A DNA stretch of 64,000 nt from Roseiarcus sp963774195 (GTDB lineage Bacteria > Pseudomonadota > Alphaproteobacteria > Rhizobiales > Beijerinckiaceae): contig CAVZDY010000006.1 in NCBI GenBank assembly GCA_963774195.1, positions 62,001 through 126,000 on the forward strand, given 5' to 3'. Below, piece by piece: positions 8,318 through 17,948 of this stretch. The position numbers and the translations under genes were made by a program. Under the pieces are notes generated by a model that had not been told where the DNA came from, did not search any database, and saw nothing but the letters and a program-made list of their open reading frames with translations. Every line of letters begins with the position of its first letter. Within the stretch, counting starts at the first letter, position 1.

Positions 8318-9313
8318 TCAGGAGCCGGCGCCCTCGGCCTGATTTTTGGCCTCGTCGATCCAGACCGTCATCCCCGGCTCCAGACCGTCTGGGACTTGCA
8401 GGGGATCGGCGCGCACCAGAAAGCTGTTGACGTCATGGTCGCCCACGGCGCGGGCGGCATGCCAAACTGCAAATTCTCCCAGCGGCCGCATTTCGGTGAC
8501 CCGGGCGTCGATCCGCTCTCCCTTTGCCGTCCGCACGACGAGTGGCTTTCCGATGCCAATGCCGCCGAGGCGGTCTTCCCGAATGGTGAAAGTAAACCAG
8601 CGCTCGTTTCCCGCATCGAGGGTCATGACCGCCTGCCCGGGAGAGATCGCCTCGCCGAGCTCCGCGACGATCAGTCGAACCACGCCGTCGGTGGGCGCCA
8701 GCAGCGTCGTCTTCGCGAGTTGGGCTTCAAGATCGGCGACAGTCGCATCGCCGGCCACGACTTTGGCTTCCGCGATGGCGCGCTCTTCCGCCGTCGGCCC
8801 CGCCACGTCCTGGGTATAGGTCGCCCGCGCAAGATCGAGACTCGCCCGGGCTTTGCTGAGGTCCGATGTGCTCTGGTCGAGTTGCTGCTTGCTCGCGAAG
8901 GTTTGGGCGGCAAGGATGGCCGCGCGCGTGTACTGCTTCTGCGCCAGGACGAAGTTGGCGTCGGCGATGCTTACGTCTTGCGCCGCGCTATGAACCTCTT
9001 CCTTGCGCACGCCGACATCGACATTGGCCCGGTCGGCTCTCGCGCTCGCCGCGTTAGCCTTCGCCTCGAGGAGGGAAGCCGTCACCTCCGGAGCGCTCAG
9101 TATGGCGAGCACATCGCCTTTCCTGACATGATCGCCCGGCTTGACCTTGACCACCGCCAATCGGCCGCTTGCGTCGGGCGCGATGCGTATCTCGGTTTCA
9201 TGGACGACGCCTGGGACGGGCGCGCTCGGCGTGGAAGCGGTCCAAGCACGATAGCCGGTGAGCGCGATCGCCCCGATCGCGATGACGGCAAAGAGTTCTG
9301 GCGCGCCGGCCAC
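8318..9313 (-). CDS. HlyD-family membrane-fusion protein (second adaptor of ATPase-less ABC-2 cassette)
   Basis: A 331-residue periplasmic adaptor. An N-terminal anchor helix (about residues 6-22, ELFAVIAIGAIALTGY) leads into a split biotinyl-lipoyl domain (ASGRLAVVKVKPGDHVRKGD), a long alpha-helical hairpin rich in Ala/Gln (about 85-190) and a beta-barrel region. The start is GTG at 9313, five bases after the permease stop; no ATG, GTG or TTG lies between it and the overlapping permease in this frame. It belongs to a three-gene cassette with the ABC-2 permease and another adaptor and probably links the permease to an outer-membrane channel not seen here. Confidence 0.82.
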   Translation of the reverse strand: MAGAPELFAVIAIGAIALTGYRAWTASTPSAPVPGVVHETEIRIAPDASGRLAVVKVKPGDHVRKGDVLAILSAPEVTASLLEAKANAASARADRANVDVGVRKEEVHSAAQDVSIADANFVLAQKQYTRAAILAAQTFASKQQLDQSTSDLSKARASLDLARATYTQDVAGPTAEERAIAEAKVVAGDATVADLEAQLAKTTLLAPTDGVVRLIVAELGEAISPGQAVMTLDAGNERWFTFTIREDRLGGIGIGKPLVVRTAKGERIDARVTEMRPLGEFAVWHAARAVGDHDVNSFLVRADPLQVPDGLEPGMTVWIDEAKNQAEGAGS

Positions 9314-9318
9314 TCGGC

Positions 9319-11655
9319 TTAGTGTCCATGACCAACCTCTCGCTTGCGAAACACGAGGGCGGCGCTGATTGCGAGCGCGCCGTAGATTGCGACCAGGGCC
9401 CAAAGAAACGCCCAGTCTTTTGCGACGTCGTGCAGGCTCGCTCCCATCTGATTGATACGGACCAGGCCATCGATGGCGGAGGTGCTCGGAACGGCGCGGC
9501 TGGCCTGGCGGATGACATCCGGGATCGCCTCGACAGGCCAAGACACCCCCACCGTGAAAAATATGGGCAGGCTCATCGCAATGAACAGCAGCACCGCAGT
9601 CTCGCGCCGCTCGAACCACAGGCTCACGAACTGGGCGAGAAAACTCACCGACAGGGCGAAGGGGATGGCCATCGCGATGAGGTCGAGCACGCTGCCCAGC
9701 GTCGAGAAGCCGGTGATCCGCGGGATGACGATCAGGTAGAGCGCAAGCCCCGGCAGCGCCAGGCACAAATGCGCAATGGCCTGGCCGAGGATGGCTCGAA
9801 CGCCCTCGCGCTCATGCCGTCGCCCGGATTCGGACGTCACGCCTCCCATCGTGGCGACGCCCATCAGCAGCGTTTGTTGCAAGATCAAAATGAAAGCGGC
9901 CGGAACGACATAGCTCGCATAGCCGCCGGTCGGGTTGAATAGCGGCTCGGAGAGCACTTCGATCGGCGCACTTCGGGTCAAGGCGGCCTGGGCCAGGCCG
10001 CCTTCGGCGCGCGCGCCTCTCGACTCGACCTCGACGTTGACCGCGTTGCTCCCTTCAGAGATCCCTTGCAGCATGCGATTGTAGAGAAGGAAGTAGGCGG
10101 AATCGACGTAGGCCGCCAGGCGCGCCGGATTGCCTTCCAGCACCTCTTTCTCGGTATCTCGCGGAATCCCCAGGATCGCGAACACCTCCCGCCGGGCGAG
10201 CGCGGCCTGGGCTTCTGCAAGCGTGTCCGCGCGGACGGCGACCTCGGTCGCTTCATCGGCGTTCAGAGCTTGCACCAGATTTCGGCTGAGCTCGGTGTGA
10301 TCTTGGTCGACGACGGCAATTGGGATGCGGCGGAGAAGTTGGCCAAGATACGGCTGCGGATAGAGGAGCCCGTAGATTACGGGCGCAAGGATCATGAGGC
10401 CGAAGACGCCGCGATCGTTGAGGACACGACGGATTTCCGCGAACATCGCGGCCCCCACCCCTGGCGACGGGACACCCTCGCTCGGCGTCGTCTCCTCGGC
10501 CGGACGCGAGGGCGCTCTGGCGAGCGCGCGGAGACGCAGCCAGCTGAGCAGAAAGAACGCAGCAGCCAGGCCGAAAAGCGCGAGCAGAGGCTGCACGGAT
10601 GACGACGGCGGAAGTCCGCGCACGGCTTGATCGAACAAGATCTGCATGAACCAGCGCAGCGGCAAAGCATCGCCCCAAACGCGAGCGAACCCGCCCATCG
10701 CGATCAATGGGAAGCCGACCCCGGCAAACCCAAAGGCCGGGTTGCATATGATCGCGGTAAGGCTCATGCCCGTCGCAAGATTGCGCACCAGCAGTTGAAA
10801 CAAACTGCCGAGCGCAAGATAGGCAATCACCAAGAGCGAGGCGCCCGCTCCCATCAGCAACGCGTTGCCGCGGAACGTCACGCCGAACAGGCCGTGAATG
10901 ACTATGGCGTCGACGACCATCATCAGAATGAAGATGCCGAACAGCGGCGCCAGCTTGCCGACCAGCGCCGTCAGCGGACTGCCGCCGGCGGCGCGCAGCC
11001 AAGCGCGCAGGCTGCGCCGCGAGAACTCGGAGCCGACGGCATAGCCCGCGGCGATGGCGACAATGACGTGAAGGACGTGCGGCAGGATCGCCCGGAGCAG
11101 GAATTGCGCATAGTTCAGCGCTGGATTGGTGAGCACATATTCTTCGACCACCAGTGAGCCGGGAGCGAACGATTTCGGCGCAGCGGGGGACGTGTCCGGC
11201 AACGTCGCCGTCGCCGCCGATATGGCGCTGGAAAGCGCTGACGAAGCGCTGTTGCCGGGCGTGAAGTATTGCCTGTTGTAGAGAACGACAATTCGCGGCC
11301 GCTTGCGGTCGATCAGATCGCGCTCGAAATTCTCGGGGATATAGACCGCGGCGATCGCATCTCCGGAGCGTATGGCGTGCATCGCGCTATTCATGTCGCC
11401 GGAGCGCTCTGCGACGCTCACGCCGGGCGCCGACCCAATCGCCTGGACATAGACCAGCGATGTCGGCGATCGGTCGGCGTCGACGACGCTGACTCTGAGG
11501 TTGCGAACGACCGCGTTGCTGAAAATCCCAGCCAAAATTGCGAAGGCGATAATCGGCACGCCGATCGCCAGGAAGAGCGCGAGCCGATCGCGCCGCATCC
11601 AGCGCAGTTCGCGCGCGGCGACCAGGATCAGTCCAGGCCGCGCTGGCGCTTTCAT
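9319..11655 (-). CDS. Double-length ABC-2 type transporter permease
   Basis: A 778-residue inner-membrane protein made of two tandem ABC-2 permease modules, each with one N-terminal helix, a large extracytoplasmic domain and about five C-terminal helices. Module 1 begins ARELRWMRRDRLALF, module 2 near residue 400 with IRRVLNDRGVFGLMILAPVI; both contain the VxVVDxDxS/T element (VVDADRSPTS, VVDQDHTELS). ABC-2 permeases export drugs or glycans and normally need an ATPase, but none lies in this cassette. The start at 11655 overlaps the stop of the upstream adaptor gene (ATGA). The single-chain fusion would supply both halves of the channel. Confidence 0.85.
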   Translation of the reverse strand: MKAPARPGLILVAARELRWMRRDRLALFLAIGVPIIAFAILAGIFSNAVVRNLRVSVVDADRSPTSLVYVQAIGSAPGVSVAERSGDMNSAMHAIRSGDAIAAVYIPENFERDLIDRKRPRIVVLYNRQYFTPGNSASSALSSAISAATATLPDTSPAAPKSFAPGSLVVEEYVLTNPALNYAQFLLRAILPHVLHVIVAIAAGYAVGSEFSRRSLRAWLRAAGGSPLTALVGKLAPLFGIFILMMVVDAIVIHGLFGVTFRGNALLMGAGASLLVIAYLALGSLFQLLVRNLATGMSLTAIICNPAFGFAGVGFPLIAMGGFARVWGDALPLRWFMQILFDQAVRGLPPSSSVQPLLALFGLAAAFFLLSWLRLRALARAPSRPAEETTPSEGVPSPGVGAAMFAEIRRVLNDRGVFGLMILAPVIYGLLYPQPYLGQLLRRIPIAVVDQDHTELSRNLVQALNADEATEVAVRADTLAEAQAALARREVFAILGIPRDTEKEVLEGNPARLAAYVDSAYFLLYNRMLQGISEGSNAVNVEVESRGARAEGGLAQAALTRSAPIEVLSEPLFNPTGGYASYVVPAAFILILQQTLLMGVATMGGVTSESGRRHEREGVRAILGQAIAHLCLALPGLALYLIVIPRITGFSTLGSVLDLIAMAIPFALSVSFLAQFVSLWFERRETAVLLFIAMSLPIFFTVGVSWPVEAIPDVIRQASRAVPSTSAIDGLVRINQMGASLHDVAKDWAFLWALVAIYGALAISAALVFRKREVGHGH

Positions 11656-12743
11656 CGACGGCTGTCCGGCCAGTGGGCGTAGACGCTCATGCCGGGCCGC
11701 AGCTCCGGAATAGGCGTCACGGGATAGGCGCGGATTTGGAAGGTGCGCAGGTCGAAGTCGCCGGTGGCGCGCGTTGCGCGCCACCCTGCATACTCTCCCT
11801 TCGCGGCGATCAGCCTGATCTCGGCCGTAATCAGCTTGTCGCCAAGCGCCGGCGCCCGCATCTGGAAGCGGTCGCCGACCTTCAGGCCCCTGGCGAGATC
11901 CTCGCGCAGATCGAAGCGCAGCCACACATCGTTGAGATCGACCAGCGATAGCAGCGGCACGCCGGGGGAGACATATTCGCCCAGCTCGGCGCCGATCTGG
12001 TAGACCTGAGAGGCGATCGGCGCCGTCACCACGAGTTCGTTGACTTGCGCCTGAATGGTGTCGATAGAAGCCTTCGCGTTGGCGACGCTTGCCCGGGCAA
12101 TGCCGTGCTGCTCGGCCGTATAACCGTTTACCGCCTCGTCATAGGCCGACTTCGCCTGGTCCAGGGTGCGCTGTGCGACCTGTAGCGAATTTGTGCTTTC
12201 ATCGAGCCGCTGGATCGGCGCGTTGCCCGACCCTGCCAGTTCCTTGACGCGATCATAGGTCCGCTGTTGCAGGGTAAGATTGGCCGCGGCGGTGTCGACC
12301 GCCGCCTTGCGCTGGGCGATCTCCTCGGCCCTCGTGCCCGCCTCGATGTTGGCGAGTTGCGCCACCGCAAGGTTCAACCCGGCCTGCGCCTCATGCAGCT
12401 TGGCGACCAACTCGGGATTGTCGATCTGGTACAGCAATTGGCCGGCGGTTACGTTGTCGCCGCGCTCCACCGGCCGCCGACCGACCCTACCGTCGACGCG
12501 CGCAGCAATGTCGATGCGCGTGGCGTCGGCTTCGCCTTGGATGATCAGGGGCTGCGGCTGCACAAGGTACCACAGCGACAGTCCGACGATCGCACAGATG
12601 ACGATTGTCACGATGATAGCGGGCGTCCGCGCGACCTTCGGCGCGGGCGCTTGCTTTGGCGGCCGATCCTTCTCGACCTGCGCCGAAGATGGCTCTCCTT
12701 CTGGCGCCTTCGCGGAGGCTTCTTTCTGATCAGCGCTGCTCAT
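11652..12743 (-). CDS. HlyD-family membrane-fusion protein (first adaptor of the cassette)
   Basis: A 363-residue adaptor. A Pro/Lys/Glu-rich cytoplasmic N-terminus (about 40 residues) precedes one anchor helix (IIVTIVICAIVGLSLWYLV), then a lipoyl half (IDIAARVDGRVGRRPVERGD), a helical hairpin (residues about 105-225) and beta-barrel segments including VVTAPIASQVYQIGAELGEY. It is the first gene of the minus-strand cassette and overlaps the permease by four bases. Having two different adaptors flanking one permease is uncommon; they may form a mixed hexamer or serve alternative partners. Confidence 0.85.
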   Translation of the reverse strand: MSSADQKEASAKAPEGEPSSAQVEKDRPPKQAPAPKVARTPAIIVTIVICAIVGLSLWYLVQPQPLIIQGEADATRIDIAARVDGRVGRRPVERGDNVTAGQLLYQIDNPELVAKLHEAQAGLNLAVAQLANIEAGTRAEEIAQRKAAVDTAAANLTLQQRTYDRVKELAGSGNAPIQRLDESTNSLQVAQRTLDQAKSAYDEAVNGYTAEQHGIARASVANAKASIDTIQAQVNELVVTAPIASQVYQIGAELGEYVSPGVPLLSLVDLNDVWLRFDLREDLARGLKVGDRFQMRAPALGDKLITAEIRLIAAKGEYAGWRATRATGDFDLRTFQIRAYPVTPIPELRPGMSVYAHWPDSRR

Positions 12744-12920
12744 CCGTCTCCACCTCCATCCACGGGCAGGGGTGATAGAAAGCGACAGGACTCCGGATTC
12801 CCCCTTGCTGTCTCTATTGAGCCGCCGAACAATCCTGTGCCGAACAAGCGGCGGATTCTAGGCATTGTCGAGCGGATGTTGTCGAGCGCCCGTTTCGCAA
12901 ACTCGCGGGCGAATTTCCCC

Positions 12921-14398
12921 TCAGAAGCGGAGGCGAAGCCCAGCCGTGGGAGAGTAGGTGTTGTTATTGAGGAAGCCATTCGCCAGACCGCCGTCGACCT
13001 GCGAGAACATGAACCCAGCGTAGGCGTCAAACTTCTTCTCAAACTGCCAATCGGCGACGAGCGAAACGGCGTTGAGCGTCCCGTGGCACGTCGCCGACGC
13101 CGTGGCAGGCGAGCAGCTGACAGGGGCGCCGTACGTCGGCTGGTAATTAAAATAGTAAGCAGCCGTAACGTCAAGATTTGTCGTGACGGCGTATTTTACC
13201 CCAACCCACACGACATTGAATAGCCTGTCGCCTGCGTTGAAGGCTGTGCTGTTAATGTTCGTGTTGTTGATTGCGGCGCAGCCGGCGCAGACGAAGTCGC
13301 CAGCAATGTTACTAAAACCCTCACCGGGCGCAAAAGGGTTGCTGGGGGGCGCATAGCGAATGAACTCGTATCCGCCATACAACCTGACCGGTCCGTTGGT
13401 GTATTTGGCGAGCAGCATTACGCTGGAATTGTCGGAGAGCGTCGCCGTGAGGACCTGCGGCAGCACCGCCGGCAACGTATTGCCGGCAAGCGTCATCGAT
13501 ACGGCGTTCTGGACGTAGCTGCCAATCGCGTCGAGCGAGAGCGAGCCGCCTGCCAGATTGGGGATGTCCCCGCCGAGTTGGAGCTGGTAGGCGCCCGTCG
13601 AGGCGTTATTCAGATCGTAGCCGCCGAATTGCCAGAGCCCCACCACCCTGAACTGGCCAAACTCGCCACGATACTCCACCGACGTGGTGAACCGGCAATC
13701 CTCGGTGTCGCCTACGCCGCAGGTGATTCCCTGCCAGCCGAGCGGCGAGAAAGCGTACGAAGCGCCCATGGGATCGTAGGCGAAAACCGCGTCCAGCGTC
13801 AGGGCGTTGTGGCGGAAAACGGTCACAGTCCCGTAGGGCGAACTGAAGCCCAAATAGCCGACCGAATTGTAGAATTGCCCCCCGCGGCTCGAGTTCGGCG
13901 TACGAATTTTGCTCGGTGAGCGGCACGGCGGCGTTCTCAGCCACCGAGCGAGGTCCATTGGAGAGTTGCAGGGAATAAGGATCGAACCCGGCCTCGAGAT
14001 CGAAGACGAAGGCCCATCCGGGCGCAAACGGCTCATCCCCTTTGATCCCGATGTTTGAATTGGACAATCCGTTCGGCGCGATCCCCCACTCAGCGTGATT
14101 GCTGTACTTCTGGATGAGGTAAGCTTGGCCGACGGCGGACGTTCCGTTGAAGGGCGCCCCGTGGCTCTGCCAAGTCACGCCAGCGTCGATCGTGCCGTAG
14201 ACCGTGATGCCGTTCCAGGTCAGCGGACAGTCTGTGTCGAAAAAGTCATGAACGCTGCTACACGCCGCTGGCTGAGATGGAGTCTGCGTGGTCGCCGCGG
14301 GCGCCGCATTCGTAATGTCGGCGGCCGACGTATCGGTCGCGTAGACGGCGCAAGCAAGTCCGAGAATCAGCGCTGTGAAACGACCGAGTTCTATTCAT
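12921..14398 (-). pseudogene. Porin with two +1 frameshifts (probably intact in reality)
   Basis: The N-terminus (MNR, then LGRFTALILGLACAVYA signal peptide) is in one frame, residues up to EQNSYA in a second, and the rest (SSRGGQFYNSVGYLGFSSP through the final AGLRLRF, ending in Phe as outer-membrane barrels do) in a third. Removing one base at 14386-14391 and one at 13891-13896 gives a continuous 491-residue protein, the usual size for the alphaproteobacterial porin family (Porin_2-like), including the typical YDPMGASYAFSPLGWQG segment. Both breaks occur in the hexamer GAACTC (minus strand). Whether the gene is truly broken or the reads are wrong is unresolved. Confidence 0.85.
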
Positions 14399-14688
14399 AG
14401 CCCCTCCCCCGCCGGTTCAAGGCTGATCGGTCGCCCGACTAGCAAACGTATCAGCGAAAGCCCCAGCCATTGGCGCGAAGTCTAATGAACTTTGCGGGAA
14501 TGTCGATGCTTTGGGCGGAGGACCATGGGAACAGCACCAAGAGGCTGCAAAAACAAGACGTTAAGACGATCCGGCCTCCTCTTTAAGTCGGCATGTCTGA
14601 ACGATTATATTGCAACATCTTGTTTCAGCGATTCGCATACTGGCTCTACGCGACCGATCGCCCCGGGCGCGACGCGGAACAGCGGGCG
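14399..14688. other. Intergenic region upstream of the porin
   Basis: About 290 bases with no supported gene. It holds the porin promoter region and lies downstream of the truncated EAL gene. No clear hairpin or repeat was seen. Confidence 0.4.
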
Positions 14689-15213
14689 TTAGACCGCGAT
14701 AGCAAAAGGAGAAGTCTCCGTCGCTCGCTCGCCGCCGACAAGCCTGGAATAGCTGGCAATGGGCGCCGGACGGCCGATGAGATAGCCTTGCACCTCGTCG
14801 CAACATTCTTTCGACAGAAACGCGAGCTGGCCTTTCGTCTCGACGCCTTCGGCGACCATGGGGATTTCAAGCCCCTTGCACAGGCCGATAACCGCGCGAA
14901 CGATCGCCGCCGACTGCGGCCGATCGAGGTTGGCGACGAAGGCCTGATCGATCTTGATCCTGTCGAAGGGGAAAGCTTGAAGATAGGAAAGAGACGAGTA
15001 GCCGGCGCCAAAGTCGTCCATGGCGATGCTGACTCCCATGGATTTGAGACGGCGCAGGATCGAGAGCGCCCGCGAAAAATCGCCGATCAGAACGCCCTCG
15101 GTGATTTCGATTTCGAGCCTTCCCGCGGGAAGGCCAGTCTCCAACAAGATCGCAGCGACGAGCGCAGCCAGGTCCCCACAAAGCACAATCAAAAGCATCT
15201 TCGGCCGCGCCAT
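14689..15213 (-). pseudogene. EAL-domain c-di-GMP phosphodiesterase, N-terminally truncated
   Basis: Only the C-terminal two thirds of an EAL domain survive: LEIEITEGVLIGD, the metal-binding IAMDDFGAGYSSLSYL, FDRIKIDQAFV, then VAEGVETKGQL and a final DEVQGYLIGRPAP. The EAL signature motif itself, the upstream substrate-binding segment and any GGDEF or sensor part are absent. Similarity starts at GDLAALVAAILLE; the preceding few codons look unrelated. With half the active site gone, enzymatic activity is very unlikely. It sits beside the frameshifted porin. Confidence 0.8.
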
Positions 15214-15304
15214 CGACGGCGCGGCCGAACGTACGCCTAACAGACTGTTAAAGAGGCCGCGCCATTGCGGAGTGAAACTGGGCGCGAGCGCCAGACCGCG
15301 AGGC

Positions 15305-16726
15305 CTATCGGCGCTCTATCCAGGCGCCGTGCAGCCCTTGCGGCGCCCGCTGCGGGAGGGCGATCACGGCGACGGGATCGGCGTCGACATGAGCCGCGTC
15401 GAGCAGGACGAGCCGGCTGCTGGCGTTGACCGGATCGTAGGTAAAGACGGCGAGATAGCCGTCGTCCTCCGCGGCGCGGGTCCGGCGCGGGATGAACACA
15501 GGCTCACCGCCGATGGCATTGCCGAAGTCGTGGCGGATCGTCCGGCCTGTCTCGGCGTCGGCCTTGACGATCGTATTGAAGACGGCGCTCGGAATGTTCG
15601 GCAGCTTCAGCGTATCGGTCAGCGTGGGCAGGTAGATGAAGCGCGATGGCGTCGCCTCGAACTCGTCGTTGATGCGCGGAAACTCTGTAGCGAAGTCGCC
15701 CAGCGCACTGTCGCGCACCGCCTTGCCGGCAAGGTCGATGACGAGGCGATGGAGCGTCGGCGGCCCTTTCCTGGGGCCATAGCCGAGCTTGAGGCTGTTG
15801 TGTCGGACATAGTCGATCACGATCTCGCCGGCGCGCTCGAAGCCGTTGGCGAAATGGAACACCCAGAACGGGTCAGCGTCGACCCAACTCGCCGCGCCGC
15901 CATCGAGCGAGAGGACGCCGATACGCATCCCGAGTTCCGGCCGCCACTGCAGGAAAGGCTTACCCTCGCGGGCGGCCGCGATGTCGAACACAGCGGGCCC
16001 GACCAGCATCACGATGTGGTTCTCGGTCAGGACGAAGTCGTGGATCATGGCGGGGTACAGCAGATTGACCGGAAAGGTCTGCAGCAGTCGTCCGCTCGCG
16101 TCGATCCGATGCACACAAACGACCGGCGTGAACACCGTGTAGGCGATGGCGAACAGTTCGCCCGTCACGGGGTGTCGCCGATTGTGAGCGCCGAGTTCGA
16201 TCGGCCGGTCGGCGCCGGCATTCCATCTGCCGATCGTCTCGAGCTCCATCGTCATCTCGAAAGCAGGCTGCGCCTCGCCGAAGGCGATCAGATGATCGCC
16301 GTGACGACGCACGCTGATGAAGGCGCCTGATTTGATCGGACCCGGGTCGCCGTCCGGCCCGACGAGCGCCGGGTCGACCGGAACCACGTGCAGCAGACCG
16401 CCATAGACGGAGCGGCCGGCGCGGCGCTCGACCTTGAGGCCGGGCGTAATCACGAAGCGGTTCTTGTAGCGCGCCTTGCCGTTGTCGAAGTACACCGCGT
16501 GGATCATGCCGTCGCCATCCATCGGATAGGTGTAGGCAATCGGCTTGAACTGGGGATTCGGCCCGTTGCGCATGTAGACGCCGGAGAGGTCGTCAGGGAT
16601 CTTGCCGGAAACGACAGGCAGGTCGTTCGCCTCGATCTCCGGCCCGATCGGCATAAAGTTGCCGGAGAGGTGCGGGTCGTCCGAACTCCAATCGAGCGGA
16701 GACGTGACGAGATCGGTGGGGTTCAT
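15305..16726 (-). CDS. Carotenoid oxygenase / carotenoid cleavage dioxygenase (RPE65 family)
   Basis: A 473-residue non-haem iron dioxygenase that would cleave a carotenoid, apocarotenoid or stilbene double bond. The four iron-binding His of the family are in place: H181 (LGAHNRRHPVTGE), H229 (MIHDF), H291 (VFHFANGF) and H466 (GLHGAW near the C-terminus). The conserved start region SGVYMRNGPNPQF is present. The ATG at 16726 has GGAGG five bases upstream. It is the last gene of a three-gene operon with a TetR regulator and a small membrane protein. Substrate is undetermined; no carotenoid-biosynthesis gene is in the window. Confidence 0.92.
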   Translation of the reverse strand: MNPTDLVTSPLDWSSDDPHLSGNFMPIGPEIEANDLPVVSGKIPDDLSGVYMRNGPNPQFKPIAYTYPMDGDGMIHAVYFDNGKARYKNRFVITPGLKVERRAGRSVYGGLLHVVPVDPALVGPDGDPGPIKSGAFISVRRHGDHLIAFGEAQPAFEMTMELETIGRWNAGADRPIELGAHNRRHPVTGELFAIAYTVFTPVVCVHRIDASGRLLQTFPVNLLYPAMIHDFVLTENHIVMLVGPAVFDIAAAREGKPFLQWRPELGMRIGVLSLDGGAASWVDADPFWVFHFANGFERAGEIVIDYVRHNSLKLGYGPRKGPPTLHRLVIDLAGKAVRDSALGDFATEFPRINDEFEATPSRFIYLPTLTDTLKLPNIPSAVFNTIVKADAETGRTIRHDFGNAIGGEPVFIPRRTRAAEDDGYLAVFTYDPVNASSRLVLLDAAHVDADPVAVIALPQRAPQGLHGAWIERR

Positions 16727-16754
16727 GTCTGCCTCCAATCGTCGCTGAGAGAGA

Positions 16755-17306
16755 TCACGCTGCGGCCGTGGCCGTGGCGCGTTTCGAGTACCAGTTGGTG
16801 AAGGCGAAGGCCCCGACGAGCGCCGCAACGACCAGTGTGTAGCCGATCGGCTGCGGGAAGCCGGGGACGAGCAGCATCAAGGCTTCCGCGGCCACGACAA
16901 TGGCGAACGCCACCGCCCAGCCGGTCGTGATGACGGTGTTCACGCGCAGGAACCGAGGACTGTCCCAATAAGCGCGATCCACCTGCTCGCGGGCGTATTG
17001 CAGCGTGAAGGGTTGGCCGATGGCGATCGATATCAGCACGATCAGCAACAGGCCGCCGTCGACGCTGAGGCGGACCGCCACAAGCGAAAGATTGGCGCCG
17101 GCGAGAGCCGTATAGAGAGCCACCGCGGCCATCAAAACCACCGTACCGACCTCGAGGATCTTGAAGCTATGTGGCGGTCGGATTCGTGAGCGGACAACGA
17201 GCCCGAGCGCGATCAAGGCGCCGAGCGTCAGCGCCGCGGGCGCGCCAATGCGACTCTCCAAGACGGAGAACGCGATGAACGGCAGAAATCCGAGGAGGGT
17301 TCCCAT
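16755..17306 (-). CDS. Small integral membrane protein, unknown function
   Basis: A 183-residue protein with about five to six hydrophobic helices; distinctive stretches are ESRIGAPAALTLGALIALG, LIVLISIAIGQPFTLQYARE and a C-terminal LVVAALVGAFAFTNWYSKR. I do not recognise a named family with certainty. It sits 12 bases after the TetR gene and 28 bases before the carotenoid oxygenase gene on the same strand, so it is cotranscribed with both. A role in handling or sensing a hydrophobic substrate or product of the oxygenase is possible but only suggested by context. Confidence 0.8.
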   Translation of the reverse strand: MGTLLGFLPFIAFSVLESRIGAPAALTLGALIALGLVVRSRIRPPHSFKILEVGTVVLMAAVALYTALAGANLSLVAVRLSVDGGLLLIVLISIAIGQPFTLQYAREQVDRAYWDSPRFLRVNTVITTGWAVAFAIVVAAEALMLLVPGFPQPIGYTLVVAALVGAFAFTNWYSKRATATAAA

Positions 17307-17318
17307 ATTCGGCGGCCT

Positions 17319-17942
17319 CTATTGCGAGAGTTTCATGGCGTCGAGAACGAGGTGAAAAAACGATTCCGGCGTATGCTGGTCGGGCAGCGCTGCGAGCGTT
17401 CCCTTGAGGCGTCCCTCGAGCATCAGCGTCGCGTAGCCATGGACCAGCGCCCAGAGAGCGGTCGCCTGCGCCGCCGCGGTGGTGGGCGACATGGATTGCT
17501 TGCCCGGCAATCCCGCCAACGCCTCGCGCAGCGCCTGGCGCGACGCGATGATGGCGTCCCTCAGCGCGGGTCGCCGATCGTCTAGCCGTTCCGTGCGCGA
17601 CATCAGCGTGAACAGACCAATGTTCGCCTTGGCGAAAGTGACGTAGGCGCGCCCCATCGCGCGAATGCGCTCTCCCGGGTCATTGCCCGCCGCGACCATC
17701 GCCTCGACCATCGCAGCAACCATGCGGCGATGGCCGTCCGCGGCGAGTTCACTGAGCAGCCCCGTCAGGTCGCCGAAGTGGCTGGCTGGCGCAGCATGGG
17801 TGACGCCTACGCCGCGCGCGACCGCGCGCAGCGTCAGGCCGTTCACGCCTTCGGCTTCCAGAATGCGCTCGGCTTCTGCGAGCAAGGCGTTGCGCAGGTC
17901 GCCGTGGTGATAGGGCTTGGGGTCGGCTCGGGTCGATGACAT
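17319..17942 (-). CDS. TetR-family regulator
   Basis: A 207-residue repressor-type protein. The N-terminal helix-turn-helix (about residues 10-58) has the TetR pattern: YHHGDLRNALLAEAERIL, LTLRAVARGVGVTHAAPASHF. The C-terminal domain (LFTLMSRTERL, ALWALVHGYATLMLEGRL) resembles the WHG-type ligand domain. It is the first gene of an operon with the membrane protein and carotenoid oxygenase, and a large palindrome with a promoter-like TTGACA lies directly upstream, so autorepression relieved by an oxygenase substrate or product is a reasonable model. Confidence 0.9.
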   Translation of the reverse strand: MSSTRADPKPYHHGDLRNALLAEAERILEAEGVNGLTLRAVARGVGVTHAAPASHFGDLTGLLSELAADGHRRMVAAMVEAMVAAGNDPGERIRAMGRAYVTFAKANIGLFTLMSRTERLDDRRPALRDAIIASRQALREALAGLPGKQSMSPTTAAAQATALWALVHGYATLMLEGRLKGTLAALPDQHTPESFFHLVLDAMKLSQ

Positions 17943-17948
17943 GGGCGT

